From the NCBI GenBank assembly GCA_050084515.1, contig CM114274.1, forward strand, positions 7,068,001 through 7,132,000: 64,000 bases of DNA, given 5' to 3'. Of this stretch, positions 12,801 through 25,258 are shown one piece after another. The stretch is from Blasia pusilla. Its lineage: Eukaryota; Marchantiophyta; Marchantiopsida; Blasiales. Numbering within the stretch: position 1 is the stretch's first letter; the number at the start of each line of letters is the position of its first letter. A program made the translations under genes and the position numbers. The notes beneath the pieces were generated by a model, which was not told the DNA's origin, did no database searches, and saw nothing but the letters and a program-made list of their open reading frames with translations.

Positions 12801-13271
12801 CCCTCCAGGAATTTCTTCCTGCCACTTTTGGTTGGCTTGGCATTTCAGGTTTGACCCTGTCGAGGATTTTCGTTGTGTGTTTTGTACGTTTGCCCTTGGA
12901 ATGCGCAAGGCAGTTGCCGGACTTTCTTGTTCTTCGTTGAATAGAAATAATCGTTGTCAGAAAGAAATGGTTGATGTTGTGACTGACCCAGTCGCTTTTT
13001 TCTGCTGTCCGAAGATGAGGAGAAACAACTACTGGAAGACTCTGCTCCCGGTCCGCCAAGAGGGCAGGTTTTGAAAAATGTTGCTCGGAGAGTAGAAGTA
13101 GGTATAAAGGCTCAAATTCGAGAGCGCAATTGCACTGAGAGAATTTTCTTTGATCCGAAGTTGAAGGAGAGGGCCCTTCTTGATCTGAAGGGTGTTGAAA
13201 TCAAAGTTGACAAGGCTGTTCCAACCTCTAAACCTCAGCCTAAAGCAGCCGAAGCACCTTCAGCAGTGTGA
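9875..13271 (+). CDS. Predicted plastid protein with a GIY-YIG-like domain (five exons, 289 aa)
   Basis: Proposed exons are 9875-9992, 10920-10990, 11952-12164, 12278-12488 and 13015-13271. All junctions are GT-AG, the phases agree, and the total is 870 bases. Residues 1-39 (MAGAMAAAGALGVAAVGPGF onward) are Ala/Arg-rich with few acids, like a chloroplast transit peptide. A charged, probably helical stretch follows (WKQKLAAADEHAEKTRQ, then EDYNRRQADLRRQEAEGGG). Next is SVFAVFDDMQTLQYIGVTRQ with VYQSLRLHFARVPSKCYYVK and a TTPPGND motif. This resembles the GIY-YIG-fold N-terminal domain of plant plastid glutaredoxin GRXS16 (LQYIG, VPPGN), but there is no glutaredoxin domain here. The C-terminus is basic, then Lys/Pro/Ala-rich. 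An in-frame codon run upstream to 9746 exists; the 9875 ATG was chosen because a transit peptide starts there. Exon 1 is the least certain exon. Confidence 0.8.
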
Positions 13272-15007
13272 GAAATGCAAACATTAATTCGGAACGAGTG
13301 TCCTCAAACAGTGCACGATGTCTGAACTGCGTCGAACAACCGGCAAGACGACTGGTGCAGCTCTCGGTTTGATCCCTTAGAGCAGAGCGATTGATAGTAA
13401 ATTAACCCCACACGTATGGCAATGAAATGTTCACGTTTCAACCTATGGCTTTTAGTCGCAGACTGCAGATCCCAAAGTAGGACGAGAAGAGACGACTCCA
13501 TTGTGGGATTCCGACTTTGCTCAAAGGAAAATGACTCCCATCCATGTTTCAATGTTTCACTCTTCCGCCACAAGTGTCGCAGCTCCCTGCGCAACGATCC
13601 TTGAAGCGATGGCTGTCGTACCTCAAGTCCGCCGGACCACGAAGCATGAACAGACTCACACTCTTCTAAACCGCTCGCTCTCTTCCTGAGATGGCCCGAA
13701 GGTCAATCGTGCCCTGCCCAGTCAATCCATGTCCCATGCGCATGGACATCTGGCGACCTACTCTTAGAAATAGTACGTACGGAAGCACAGCTGCTACGCA
13801 TGCCAAAGGTCATGAAACTTGCTCGTGTACGAAAAACGGACCGTTTAGGATGAAACACGGGTCCAGCGGAGAGGACCTGAAGCAGACGACCACGCGATTT
13901 AGCGGACTATCCTCTCACAGCAAAGCGTCTCACTCGTCCGCCCTCATGATGATGTGCTCGTCTGTGGTGCGGGCCTCGCGAATCAAATCTTTGCGCTCCA
14001 CCTGTCCACGGGTTCTCGGCACCGGAATGTCGCGTGCGCGTTTACGGTACGACGCGCGTGAAGATCCCGGAGATCGCATCCGTAGAACCTTCCTTCGTCT
14101 CCGCGCCGGAGGTGAATGCAGACGCCTGACCCCTAATAAGAAGAACGAAAGAGCGAATGAATGAATGTCGTGAATACTTGGCCCTTGTGACCACGTGGGA
14201 TCCTGACGCGTGGACGGAAGAATGCGGTTATCCTTGGGGTGCCGAATCGGATGGAGGGTATGGTCCGAAGCACCGAATCCCAAGCCTACACGTACACGCA
14301 CTTGATCGGGCTTCCACCACGACGAATGGAAGGAAGGCAGCCATTTTCGACGCCTAAGGTCGTCGATACTATTTTAATAATCGACGATCTTAGGCCGGTT
14401 TTCAACCCCCTCTTCGATCTTTTGTATCTTGATGGGTTTTCATCAAGCCTTTTTATCGATCATCCATACTATTTTAATAGAGGTAGTTGCTTAAGAGGGC
14501 CCCTACCCATTTACTACCCCTATAGCGGCCTCCTACAAACTATCATATTTAAATAGGCCCCTTTACCCGCCTGTGCCGGCATTTGAAATTGTTTCCACCG
14601 GTTTGGCCGGTTCCATTTCGTAGCGCTTAGGTATCGCGCTAGGTACACTGCTGCGTGTGTGCATGGAAGAACTACGGATCGTGGTTGCAGGCATTTTGTT
14701 TAGCCGGGATAGTAATTTTAGGCGGGATACCTAAGTAACTTCAAAGGGTGTCTATCGGCAGCAATACAGAGAAGTGCAGATGCAATATTGTAGTTAGAAT
14801 CAGAGAGGTTTTGAAGAATCAGAGAGGTTTTCAAGCATGTTACCAAGGCAAGGAATGGGCGTGTCGAAATTGAGTGTATTGGAGCAAGAAAGGGTAGCCA
14901 ATATGTCATTCCCTCCGACATGGGTGAAGGCTTTTGTTGTGCAGGTTGGAACCAATGGTGCATGGCATTAGACTTACCCTACTTGCGCCTTCAGAGGAAG
15001 TAGAGAA
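13272..15007. other. Intergenic stretch with short hairpins
   Basis: No ORF here looks like a gene. Near 14350-14560 there is a cluster of small inverted repeats: GCCTAAGGTCGTCGAT (14352-14367) with ATCGACGATCTTAGGC (14380-14395), one mismatch, and CTTGATG...CATCAAG near 14430. The word ATACTATTTTAATA occurs at about 14366 and again at about 14467. A 19-bp tandem (AATCAGAGAGGTTTTSAAG) is at about 14800-14838. These look like remnants of a small foldback element. Confidence 0.5.
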
Positions 15008-15709
15008 ATGGGCAACTGCAATAGGACGACCGAGCCACGAAGCAACAATCGGGCTTGTACTGATCACGTATGTGGTGAGCACGAATCAATGACAAAGTGG
15101 ATGTTTTTCTTGGGCTTAATTGATGATGTGGTTGAATACATTCCTCAGAATGCTCAAAAGTTCATAGTTTGGCAAGGTGGAGATGCTTTTATGGGTATGT
15201 TTGTTGTAGATTTTGAGAAGATGAGTATCGAAAACCAAATCTCTCACGTACAAATGCAAGTGCGTGGTATCTGGATGTTTCTTTTGGAGAATAGAGTAGG
15301 AGCTCTAGAAGGCATTATGCATACTGCTACTCGAAAGATCATCCCGCTCCGGAAGTCGCTTCCACTCGTGGTGAAAGTTAGTCAGGAGGTTCAGCCGGCG
15401 GATAAAGTAGGAGCTGGATCTATTGATGATGTGACCACCTCTTTTAGAGAACATCGACTTACTGATGGCGTTGAGCAGCAGTTCACTATAGACCTCAATA
15501 GCATCTTAGTAAAGGCTGAAGGCTTGCAAAAGAATCTTGGAGACATTGCGGCTAATATGGCCGTCATTCAAACCCAACTTCATGAAGTTCAAACTCAAGT
15601 TAGTAGCTCCCAAGTGGGTGCTAGTACATTGATCATGTGCTTAAAGGATGCACTCCGTAGAAGAGCGGATGTTCAACCACGCCGAATGGGTCCCCTTAAT
15701 ACCCAATGA
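15008..15709 (+). CDS. Orphan ORF, 233 aa, with a C-terminal coiled-coil-like region
   Basis: This is an uninterrupted ATG-to-TGA frame of 234 codons in a gene-poor area, with AATAAA at 15734-15739, 25 bases past the stop. I do not recognise the protein. Residues about 28-110 are mixed hydrophobic (KWMFFLGLIDDVVEYIPQNA). Residues about 155-205 have heptad-like spacing of hydrophobics (ILVKAEGLQKNLGDIAANMA then VIQTQLHEVQTQV), suggesting a coiled coil. There is no signal peptide. It could be a terminal exon of a longer gene, a transposon accessory ORF, or a chance frame. The polyadenylation signal so close to the stop is the main argument for a real transcript. Confidence 0.4.
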   Translation: MGNCNRTTEPRSNNRACTDHVCGEHESMTKWMFFLGLIDDVVEYIPQNAQKFIVWQGGDAFMGMFVVDFEKMSIENQISHVQMQVRGIWMFLLENRVGALEGIMHTATRKIIPLRKSLPLVVKVSQEVQPADKVGAGSIDDVTTSFREHRLTDGVEQQFTIDLNSILVKAEGLQKNLGDIAANMAVIQTQLHEVQTQVSSSQVGASTLIMCLKDALRRRADVQPRRMGPLNTQ

Positions 15710-15739
15710 TTGTAAATGTGCATGCCTTTCTGTAATAAA

Positions 15740-18700
15740 GCATAATGGTTTCGTAGTGTCTCATCCCTGTTAAACTTTTTGAGGCTAAAATTTATGGCGG
15801 CTATATGGTAATAGATATGCACCTATTGTGCAAAGTTTAAACATGCCAAACTTTTGGTATTTAGAGATGCAAGAATATCATATTAGTTCGACACTCATAT
15901 GCCATATACTAACAAAACTTGGAAATTTATTCATTCAAAGGAGTCACATGAGTGTACAATGTCACTACTACATCTACATTGAGCTTCTACCTAGATGTCC
16001 CAGATTTTGCCCAAGGACGAAGCATCAAGCAAAAGTTAGGCCTGGAAATGGAAGTTTTCCAAATAATGTACCTGTCTCAACCCGATCAGGCTTTCGGATG
16101 CAAGATTTTAGGCCCCGTAACTTCTTGGTGACTAAAATCTGCGTTACTTTGTGCTTATACTGCTTCAATGCTCACGTAGTCACTTGTTTTTCTTAGAAGT
16201 GTTTTAGAATTTTTCAAGTTATCGCCTATCCATCAGCCACTCCTAAGTTTAATGTGGGCGCCTAAGTTCAAACGGGCGTCCAAGGAAGGCGCTAGACATC
16301 CACCTAACTACAGCTAAGTCTCAGTGGGTGTCCAAGTTGTGGCGCTAGAGAAATCTTTCACGTATAGGGATGTAACGTTGCGGCTAAGTTTGAGTGGGCG
16401 TCCAAGTTGTGGCGCTAGAGAACTCTGTCACGTATACCGATGTAATGCTCGTTCTCGTAAACGAGAAGGATTTGGAGTGGTATCTCAGAATTTCCAGTGT
16501 CGTTTGCCTCCAAGTATTGTAGTTTCTCTAGAGTGGACAATAAGTTTAGGCGATTAGGGAAATGTGCGTTTCCAAGACTGTACTTCGTCAGAGCGATTTT
16601 ATAGGTTTTTCCTTGGCTACGGCTATTCAAGTCAAGGAAATCTGGAGCTTGAAATCCCGAATAGATGCAGCTTGAAATCTTGTTGCTGACGTGCAGCGAT
16701 TGTAGGTGTAGGTCAGAGCATCCGCATTCGAGCCGGAATCGATTCAAGCTGATTGTGAAGTGGACGAGGTGCTTGCGATGAGTGCATGCCTAATTTGAGG
16801 CCCATTGAGAGTTGTGACAATTTTGACAGGTTTCTACGATTGTATCCGGTTTCAGCTTACGAATTGAATCGTGCGGCGAGAATGACTTGCGCACTCATTT
16901 ATGCATGCATGCTTGCTTGCTTGCAAGACATTTCTAGACTGAAATTGTACGCCATGTAAATCTTATTCCTGATATTTACAGCGGAAGTGTGCCCGTTTGT
17001 AAAGCTTCTACTTCTTCCTCCTCTTCAATCTGACTAGTGATGCCGAAGATAGCTAAAAGTGGTCCAATTTCGGTGCTAGCAACACACTGTTTCTATTTGG
17101 ATTCTCTCTAAAACATGTGATGGAGAGACTTCCATGTATCTGTGAATGGCCATCATTTAATTTCCACCAATCGGTTGTCACCATTGGTCCCACATATTTC
17201 TTTGAGCAATAGATCGTGTACAAGACAAAGAATTCGATATCTAGTTTCTGTTGCAAAGCAGAGTGGAGCTCTCAACGTGTTAGCCTCGATGATTTCTCTT
17301 TGTTTGAAGTCTTTGAAGTTTTCTGGTTTGGTTTGAACTGGTTTTTCCTCCATGAATGAGATGTTGCGCTTGGGAATGGTGGTCTCGGGCGCCTTGTTGC
17401 ATGCAACTAACACAAACATTTGTACATCAAAGCTGTTCAATAAGACCTAGACCCCACATTTCAGAGAGATGATGAAGTAAACTCGGTCAATCTTACTCCT
17501 CAACTGATATATGGTACGACTGGAGCTCATTTTTGCTTGAATTCATGTGCAAAGGGATCGTTCAATCAATCAATCAATCCTCGAGGAAGATGCAAGCCCA
17601 ATGAGGTGGAAAATAGAGAGACATTCACATATGCGCTCGAAATTCTTCTTCAGCTCCACTTTGTCGTTGCAATTGGTGATGTTGAAGAAATAGTCCGGAT
17701 ACGTGCTCTACTCGTGCACATCGGGTGGCACAGCAGTTCCAATCGCAAGAACTATGGCATGTCCTCGAGAAGGAGACCGCCCTTCTCAAAGTGAAACTCG
17801 AACTCTCAGATTGGGAAACTGACACCCCCTCATGATCTCCCGCCGATGCCATCGTAAAAATGAGAGCAGGAGCAAAAACAAAACTTTCACAAACTGCACA
17901 CATGATCTAAAACTCTTGTGTAGGGGTCATCGATTTAGGTGAATTGGCAATATGAAGGTGCACCTCACCCCTCCCGCTGTGGGTGGTAAGTCTCTATACG
18001 TCCTTGCTTCTTCCATGCGATATTGCCCTTCATACCTCCTCTGGTTCTCAGATTTTGGATAGTTCGTTGTTTGGATCTTACAGTGCGGCGATTAAGATGG
18101 AGGCATTTTCTAAGTTGTTGCCGAGATTTCCTGAGTGTAGAAATTGGTGGGTGTGGAATTTGTAAGGAGGATTAAAAAGCCAGACTTGGTGGCCAAAACA
18201 TTGAACTTGGACGCGACCTCCAATTTTTTTTGCAACGGTTGAAGGTGATCAGGTTAGTACATTAATCCCTCTTCGATGCAAATAGTCGCCAGAGAAGGAA
18301 ATCCTAGTTTTCTTAGGCCCCTCACATCGCTCGTAAGCATTTTTGCATTGTCTCTTAACTCAGAGAGAAGTTGTGTCAAGCACACAAGAGCCAATGCCAA
18401 GAGGAAGTAGGAGCAATGCCAAGAGTCGAAGCTCATTACTGCAAAGCGTGTGAGAGAACAAGCTCAAACGGAGATTTCCAAAGTTGAAATGTTGAAACAC
18501 CAAGCTGATCATTTTATGGACGTGGCATCCCTCAACCCACATGAACTGATGAGGCAAGCAAGCAGCAGGAAGTGTGGCGCAAGTTTGTAAGCTTGTAGAT
18601 AGATCTTGTCGCACTGACATATTCATTGGAAGACCGCGCATGGACACTCCAGCACCTTTTTTTGGAAAATTTAGGCCTCTCATTTAACTCTAGATATATA

Positions 18701-21303
18701 GAGCTTAGCTCAAAAGTCCATTCCCATTCCCTCTCCAAGTGTGTACATTAGGTAGTTGTTACAGTGCGGGTACACTTGAAGGAGTTGAGGCTTGCTTTTT
18801 CCAACGGGCCATGACGAATGGTCTTAATCTCATCCTTGCATATACCTATTCGACGATATCCAATCCCGGGGTTGCACAGTTGATGCTTGCTCCTCACGGT
18901 TAGGAGTCATGCATGGAAGCTTGTTTGGGATTGAATCTAGGAAATGAACAAAAAATGGTCAACTACTGCAAGCGTTGAGAGTAAGGCTCAATGTGGAAGG
19001 TTGTTTCCGGTAAACTCAGTTGGGTTAGCACGATGGATAAAACCACTTGAATGGACCCTAATCCTTTGAAGCATATACTTGATATCCGCTTGCCTCTTCC
19101 CATGGAGTCCCCAATCTATTGGGAGTGCGGAGTAGAAAGCGCTCCCAAACTTTTCCTCCGCCATGGCAATCCTGCCTGCTTGAGCCGGTGTCGTGCACCT
19201 ACTCTCCTTGAACGTCAATCTCTAGTATTGCGGAAGCGTACGTTCAGTAGGACACGCTCTCATCGCCGACCTGCATCCAAATGCACCCACATTAGTATGG
19301 CTTTGGGTCAAACGGTCTTCCAACCCACCGAGTCTTCTGCTCGGCGTCTCATCAAGCTCAACCTTCCTTACTTCCTAGGTTCCCAACATGGCAAGTTCTT
19401 CAAGACTTGGAACAAACTTTCTGGTTAGTCCATGAACCTAAAACGGCACCTGCGCACCTAGCGGTTTCAACTGTTCAACTGACCTCGTGCGAGTTCCTAG
19501 CCGGGAACCAAGTAATTGAGTCATGGGTTGGAATCCAAGAGGGATCTCTAAAATCATCTCAATAGACTTGGTTCAGGTTCTCAAGCCCCAACTCCAAACT
19601 CCCGATCCGTTCCATGCCCTTGAGCCGCCCCGCGGCGCCCCAAGGTGGGGTTCGAGTCCCAAGCACCCTTGGGGACCTTCCCCCTTACTAGTACTTATGG
19701 GGTTCTCCAATAACCCCTCCCCTTTAGAAAAGGATGGTCGGAGCCTCCATTGTGGCCCTCAACCCGACTCTACTTATAGTCGTTTTCGGGTTGTTTCTCA
19801 GCCGCTACTTATGCGTTTGCAAAGATCTTTAATGCGTCTGAAGCGGTTTTCCATAAGCTTTCCAACGCACCCTTATTCGTCCCAAACGCATCTTGACGCT
19901 AAAAGTTATGGCCAAAAATACAGTCGGAAACTCTCAAACGCTAGTGGCGTCCCAAATCCGGATTCCTTCCTTTGGCGACCCACTTCCTAGACTTGACTCC
20001 TCTCAAGTCTTGATCCACGTTTGGTCCAAGTTTCTCAGTTGCGACCACAACCTATGAAACGCAAAGCCTCGCTTGCGTCTCGTCTCTTGTCTCTTCTCCG
20101 AGACCACTCCAATGCGCAAACCATCTTAGCCTGAGCCCGCTAGTGTTCCGATGTTCCGCTTTGGCGTTCGTTTGGTCATGAGAGTCGCGACAGCCGGAGA
20201 GTATCCCCAGGACATGGGAACCAAATCACCGGCTCTTTCTTTGTCAACATTTGCTCTACACTGTAGAGAAGTGCCAAAACCATTATTGGTCAAATGTGAG
20301 CCTGCAAACAACCATCTCCAAAGGGAGTTTCGATTAAATGTGGGCCTGCAGACAGCCAAGTCTGCAATCTATTTTGAGAGTTATGAGACTAGCCGCTCGT
20401 ATAACTCAGCAATTTTCATTTCAATTTAGATCTCTCTAATGGAATAGCACCATACACACGTTGGTGAATACCATGTTACACAAGATATGGTCTATGTTCC
20501 AAAGGATTTGACCACAAAGTCACGACAGGGAGCGGGGAAAGATAGATATCATCGGGGGAGGAAAGATATAGATCATCTGTGAAGGGAGATGAGAAACATG
20601 ACCAAGATGTTGCGGTGAATGTGGCGGTCTAGGGAAACTGTGCGGGACAAAAAAAAAAAAGCGGAGAAGGGCGCGGTGGGTCACACTTGATGGGGACAAA
20701 GGAAGCATGGAAGGTCTGCAAATACTCGTGAAGGAAGGGGGGACTTAACGATGAGAGGCGGGCATCTCTGCTGCACACGTCTCGGAGCCAATATTGACTG
20801 GGCGCCCACAATATTGGAAGCCTGGAAGAGCCCTGGTATTCGATTCATGCACGTAAAAATGGATGGATGGAACCCCCCGTCGGGTTTTGTTTCCCGAGAC
20901 AAAGAAGGGAACGGCGGGATGGACCGCTACCTAATTCAGATAGCCGCACTTTTTATGCAATTAGCCACCATATCTGATAATGGCGGCTAATTCTGTGTCA
21001 TCTTCTCACGGTAAATTCGAAACACATGTTGAATTGACTACCTCTCAATTCTTATGAAATCTACACACCGTGTTTGGACGTTGCTATATCGTAAATGAAC
21101 AAATGTAAGTAAATCCATAAGCCTCCCAACACACTCTTTAACACTCCTCTCATCCCCTTCACAGTCCGCCTCTATATAGCCAGCGACTGTATATAGCCGC
21201 CAACTCTATATAGCCGCCATGTTTCAATGAGTCATTTTCTCTTGCATATGTAGGTGTCATTCTGAAAGTATGTTGTTTGTATATGAACCGAGGAAAAGAA
21301 ACC
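15740..21303. other. Gene-poor stretch between the orphan ORF and the broken locus
   Basis: I see no supported gene. It contains a 70-bp tandem (16313-16450), an A/C/T-rich run with many short frames, and a B-box-like GGTTCGAGTCC at 19649-19659. At 21173-21216 there are three copies of a TATATAGCC word spaced about 17 bp apart, roughly 100 bp upstream of the start of the broken locus at 21304. A fragment at about 18360-18580 encodes a broken charged peptide (KRVREQAQTEISKVEMLKHQ). The rest is unassigned. Confidence 0.5.
16313..16450. repeat. 70-bp tandem duplication
   Basis: GCTAAGTCTCAGTGGGTGTC (from 16313) and GCTAAGTTTGAGTGGGCGTC (from 16383) start two aligned units. Both share CCAAGTTGTGGCGCTAGAGA and CACGTATA, and the units are about 85-90% alike. 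A more diverged partial unit precedes them at about 16261-16305. Confidence 0.8.
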
Positions 21304-24300
21304 ATGGCATAAGAATACCCGTTGGAGGAAGTTCATTACAAAACTGCATTTGCAAGAATTGAGCAGAATGTAGATGAGGATAAGCTTTTGCTGATGGGAA
21401 TTCAAGGTATCTGGAATGTATCGTGGGTTGAATGTGACAAGGATATGGTAGTGTATTTCTTGAGCACCTTCAACCCAATTACATCAGAGGGATTGGTTAG
21501 GAGAAGATATCCAAAAAATTTACATGAGTATGCGTTAGAACTATCCCCCGAATTGATTGCGAAGGCAGTCCAATTCTCAAATATTGGCACATATTTTTCA
21601 ATGGAAAGACAACACACCGAACAAGAGGAGCCAAACCTCTATCAAAAATATCTCACAAAAATTGAGAAGACAAGTCATGGGTACAAACACTACTATCTTG
21701 TATCCCAATCCTTTCGTCTTATTTTGACACAATTAAATCGATGCTTTCACATGAAAGCTAATCCGGAGTGTGTGCCTGCTAGCATGTATTCCATGGCATG
21801 TCGGGCTAAGGAGGGAAAACCGGTTGATTGGGCAACATATGTCTACTGAAAACTTATGCTTGACATAAAGGCAGTTCTCCGACCAAGAGTGAAGAAGGAG
21901 AAACAGAGAGAGAGAGAGTGCAGTGGGAGTGCTTTTGAAAATTTTGTTCAACCATGGAGATTCACCTCCGGACTTTGTGACTGTTGCCATGGCTACACTT
22001 GTCTCTTCTCCGCTTCAGATACAAGAGGATGCCACATATGGCACCCCTGCTGAATCATCCCAACATATTGATGGAGTGAAGGTGGTTGGAAGGCCCCGGA
22101 TAGCCGCCGGAAACAAAGTTGGAAAAGGTAAAGCTAAACAGAAAGCAACTGATGAAGACAAGAGTGGCCGGCTCTGAATCAAAGTGAAGATGCCCGAAAG
22201 AAAAAGAAGGCCAAAAACAATACCAGAGCATGATGAAGAAGATAAATCACAAGGTAATTCTGACTTCGTGGCTCCTCCCCAAAAAGCAAGGAGAAAGATA
22301 AAAGCGCACAAAGAAGATGACGCGTCAGCGAATGCTGAAAGTCCCTTTGTAAGTTTTTCCCACCACAAAATTTTGCATTTAGTTTTTCAGCCTTAGTTTG
22401 GTTTTTTTCTTTAGTTATATGACACATGTATTTGGCTTTGCTTGTTGGCATAGGTTTATGCAGTTGAGGCGAGTACTAAATTTCCGGAGGTAACCAAAGT
22501 GGGCCAGAAAAAATTAACCCATTGAAAGGTTCTTAACGCTTGCAAATGCTAAAAGTGATGGTTGTTAAACACGACGGTTAATAGATGCTATGGTCTCACA
22601 ATCCTTTGTTGTGGTTCTAGAGGATATGTGGGACTCCTCTCCCTCTTTGTGTGTATGAACCGCGCTCGGTTGTTCAAACGTGTCTTGGGATTTAGACGGA
22701 TATTTTTGCTTCGCTGTTGAAACCTTTCTTGTGCTTATGGCGGATATTTTCATTTTCCTTCCACTTCTTTTCTACAGGTATTTGGTTCCCCTTATTGTTG
22801 AAACATTGGTTCTGGTTGTGCTTGCGGTTGTGCCGGATGTTTTCCATTTCATATGACTTCTTGTCTGGAAGTTGATGATTCCTCGACGGTTATACCCTAT
22901 GTACTTTATGTCGGTGGATAAATCCAATCCTGATTTGTACCTTGATGTTGGTTTGTGGTTAAATTCTTCTTGCTTCTTAATCTTTTATGTACATTTGAGT
23001 TAATTCATATTTGACCTATGTGCAGGACAAAGGAGGACCTTCAAGGCCACGACGTGCCAAATTGGCTATTAGCCCCCTTGGAATTGCCACTTCGGAAGTG
23101 AAGGTGGAACCTTCTGAGCATGTAGAAATCGGTGTGCGTCTCAGCGGGCTTTCTTTGAAGGCTGGGAAGTGACTTGAAAATGAAGCTGCTTCAAGATATG
23201 CTAGCGATATAGACAAGAGTCTATCTGGTGAGGATCATTTGGATGGGGGAAAGGAGATTGACACACCTGGAGCTGCAATCCATCATGTGCTTCATCAATT
23301 AAGAGAGGAGTTGAAGGCTGATGGGCATAAAGATTTGGCTGGGAAAAATTACATACACTTGGATGGAAATGAGGCACGTGATGGCTTATGGAAAGGAATA
23401 AGTTTGGCCAAATCATCATCGTGTGTTCCGCTTTCACCTACACTAGACAATGATGTTCAGAGTGGACCCAAGCATGATGTGGACCATTTGGATTGGCCTT
23501 CACAAGCATTTGCAAGTCTTGGGATCTCAGAGTGGAATACACAAAGGTTGGCATGTTCACAAGGTTGGGAAATTCCGTTAGGGTCAGATTGGGGAAATAG
23601 GGGAGGCTCCCTACATGGGAGAGATTCAGGTGTGGAGCCACCGGAGAAAGAAAATGCCCCACAACCAGAGGCAAGAAAGAAGGTGGCCCCAGCTCCAGAA
23701 GTAGAGGAACCAAGAAAACCATCGGTGGGAGTGGCCATGCCACCAATTTCCACCAAGCTCTCCATGGACCGGGACTCCCAAACACTTGAGGCCACATGAT
23801 CAATCGAGGTTCTCAAATGAAAGATCTGATAATTGTGGAAAGGGATGTCCAAACACTTGATGTTGTGCTCATCACCCGAGGTTCTCAAACGAGCGAAGTG
23901 CAATTGGTGACAAGATTGTGCCAAACCGAAATTGTGTTTACTATGGAGCAGGAGATATAGACATATCCTTGCAAAGAACCAATAATGATCAGCCAAGATT
24001 GTCAATATGAGGTAGAACACATGGTTAATCGCCATTGCCAAGCTGATTTCAACCCTTATGTACAAAATGCATTTGCACAAACTGAAGGGCGTTACTTCTC
24101 TTACTTTGACCAACATGGGGAGATTCCTAAACGCAGGGCGCCCGTTCTTAGTGAAGAGTATTGGTATTCCGATGATGACTTTGAACAAAATCTTGGATAT
24201 GACTTTAGGTTGATTAGCTTGTGGACAAAGGGGGATCGTCAAGTACCTGGTGAGAAGGAGTTCCGTGAGAATCACCCTTGCAACAAACCTTCATCAAGAG

Positions 24301-25258
24301 CGGATGAAGCGGGAAATATTCCATCTAAGAAGCTGCGAAGCATTGCAAGTAGAGGAGACGACCCTAGTGTTGTAGAAGGAAATGATATGGCTGCTACAGG
24401 TCAATCCGAAGAAGAGCAAAAACTATCATCAAGAGAACAAATGGTAGTGGTTCCTTTACTTACACTCCCAAACACGTTAATGAAAAGGTTCTTTAATTAT
24501 TATCATAAAAGATAGTTCAGCTTTCTTACTATTGCTTATTGTGGCTAATGGGATGGGAATTGAAATGAGACACAACAAAGTTTTGGAAGGTAGAACTGTC
24601 ACGGCGTATATACATAGAATTCCATTTGGTTAAGGCCGGTCTAGAGGGAGAATGTTTATAGTTTTGCCTATTCCTCTACAGCGGTGGATAAATTCCATCA
24701 CAATTTGAGTGCTTTTTGTCTGTATGTAAACTTTCCCAATGAGACGTAAACGGATCGAGGGCTACCTCTGAAAGTATCTTGGTGGTTAAATGTCTGTTCC
24801 GGAGATTATTTACAGGTGGCCTCTAAATATTTCAACTCATGTTGGTGTGTTGTTTCACAGGAAGGGAATGTGGACGGGACCGGGCCAGGGTCTCCTTTAG
24901 CAGGCAGTGAACCATCGGTTGTGGATGAGCAAATTTTTGAGTTGTGTAGGTCTTATGTAGGGGTGAATCCGGAGCACTCCACGCATCTACATTGTTGAGA
25001 AGTCAACCGCCAGATTGGACAGGTACCTGGATATGTGAGAGAGAGGAGCTATATGCTAACTTAGGCTTATTTGGATATGATTATGCAACTTTATGGCTTG
25101 AAGCATTAGATAGAGTCACTGCCATGAAAGAGATTATAGTTGAGAATTCAACATTCTTGAGTGAACTCGTGAGTAAGTTAGGTATCTCCACAGAAGAAGG
25201 AGATCATAGCTCGTCCCTCAAACAGGCTCTAAGCGCAGTAGTGGACACGAACGAGTGA
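21304..25258 (+). pseudogene. Broken multi-exon locus of unknown family
   Basis: The first frame begins ATG GCA TAA at 21304 and continues in phase (EYPLEEVHYKTAFARIEQNV) to 21849, so codon 3 is a nonsense codon. Coding-like text resumes at about 21856-22177, ending with an AT-hook-like GRPRIAAGNKVGKGKAKQKA. It goes on at about 22184-22350 (Lys/Glu-rich) and from a tgtgcag acceptor at about 23026 (DKGGPSRPRRAKLAISPLGI). There is a single in-frame TGA after LSLKAGK (23170) and the frame then continues to 23799. Further frames are 23985-24515 (EEYWYSDDDFEQNLGYDFRL) and 24860-25258. The family is not recognised. The composition suggests a nuclear or transposon-associated protein. Several stops and frame changes make a functional product unlikely unless the exon model is wrong. 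Confidence 0.45.

Noticed and set aside
13691-14301. Overlapping plus and minus frames of 120-157 codons
   Set aside because: Arg/Ser/Pro-rich text without domains in a GC-rich spacer, and each is the antisense of the other.
19600-19690. B-box-like GGTTCGAGTCC (19649-19659), possible tRNA or SINE promoter
   Set aside because: The T-arm has a mismatch, no A box at the right distance and no cloverleaf could be drawn.
23457-24275. A 272-codon minus-strand frame
   Set aside because: It lies antisense to the broken plus-strand locus, starts and ends without signals, and shows no domain; it is a shadow frame.
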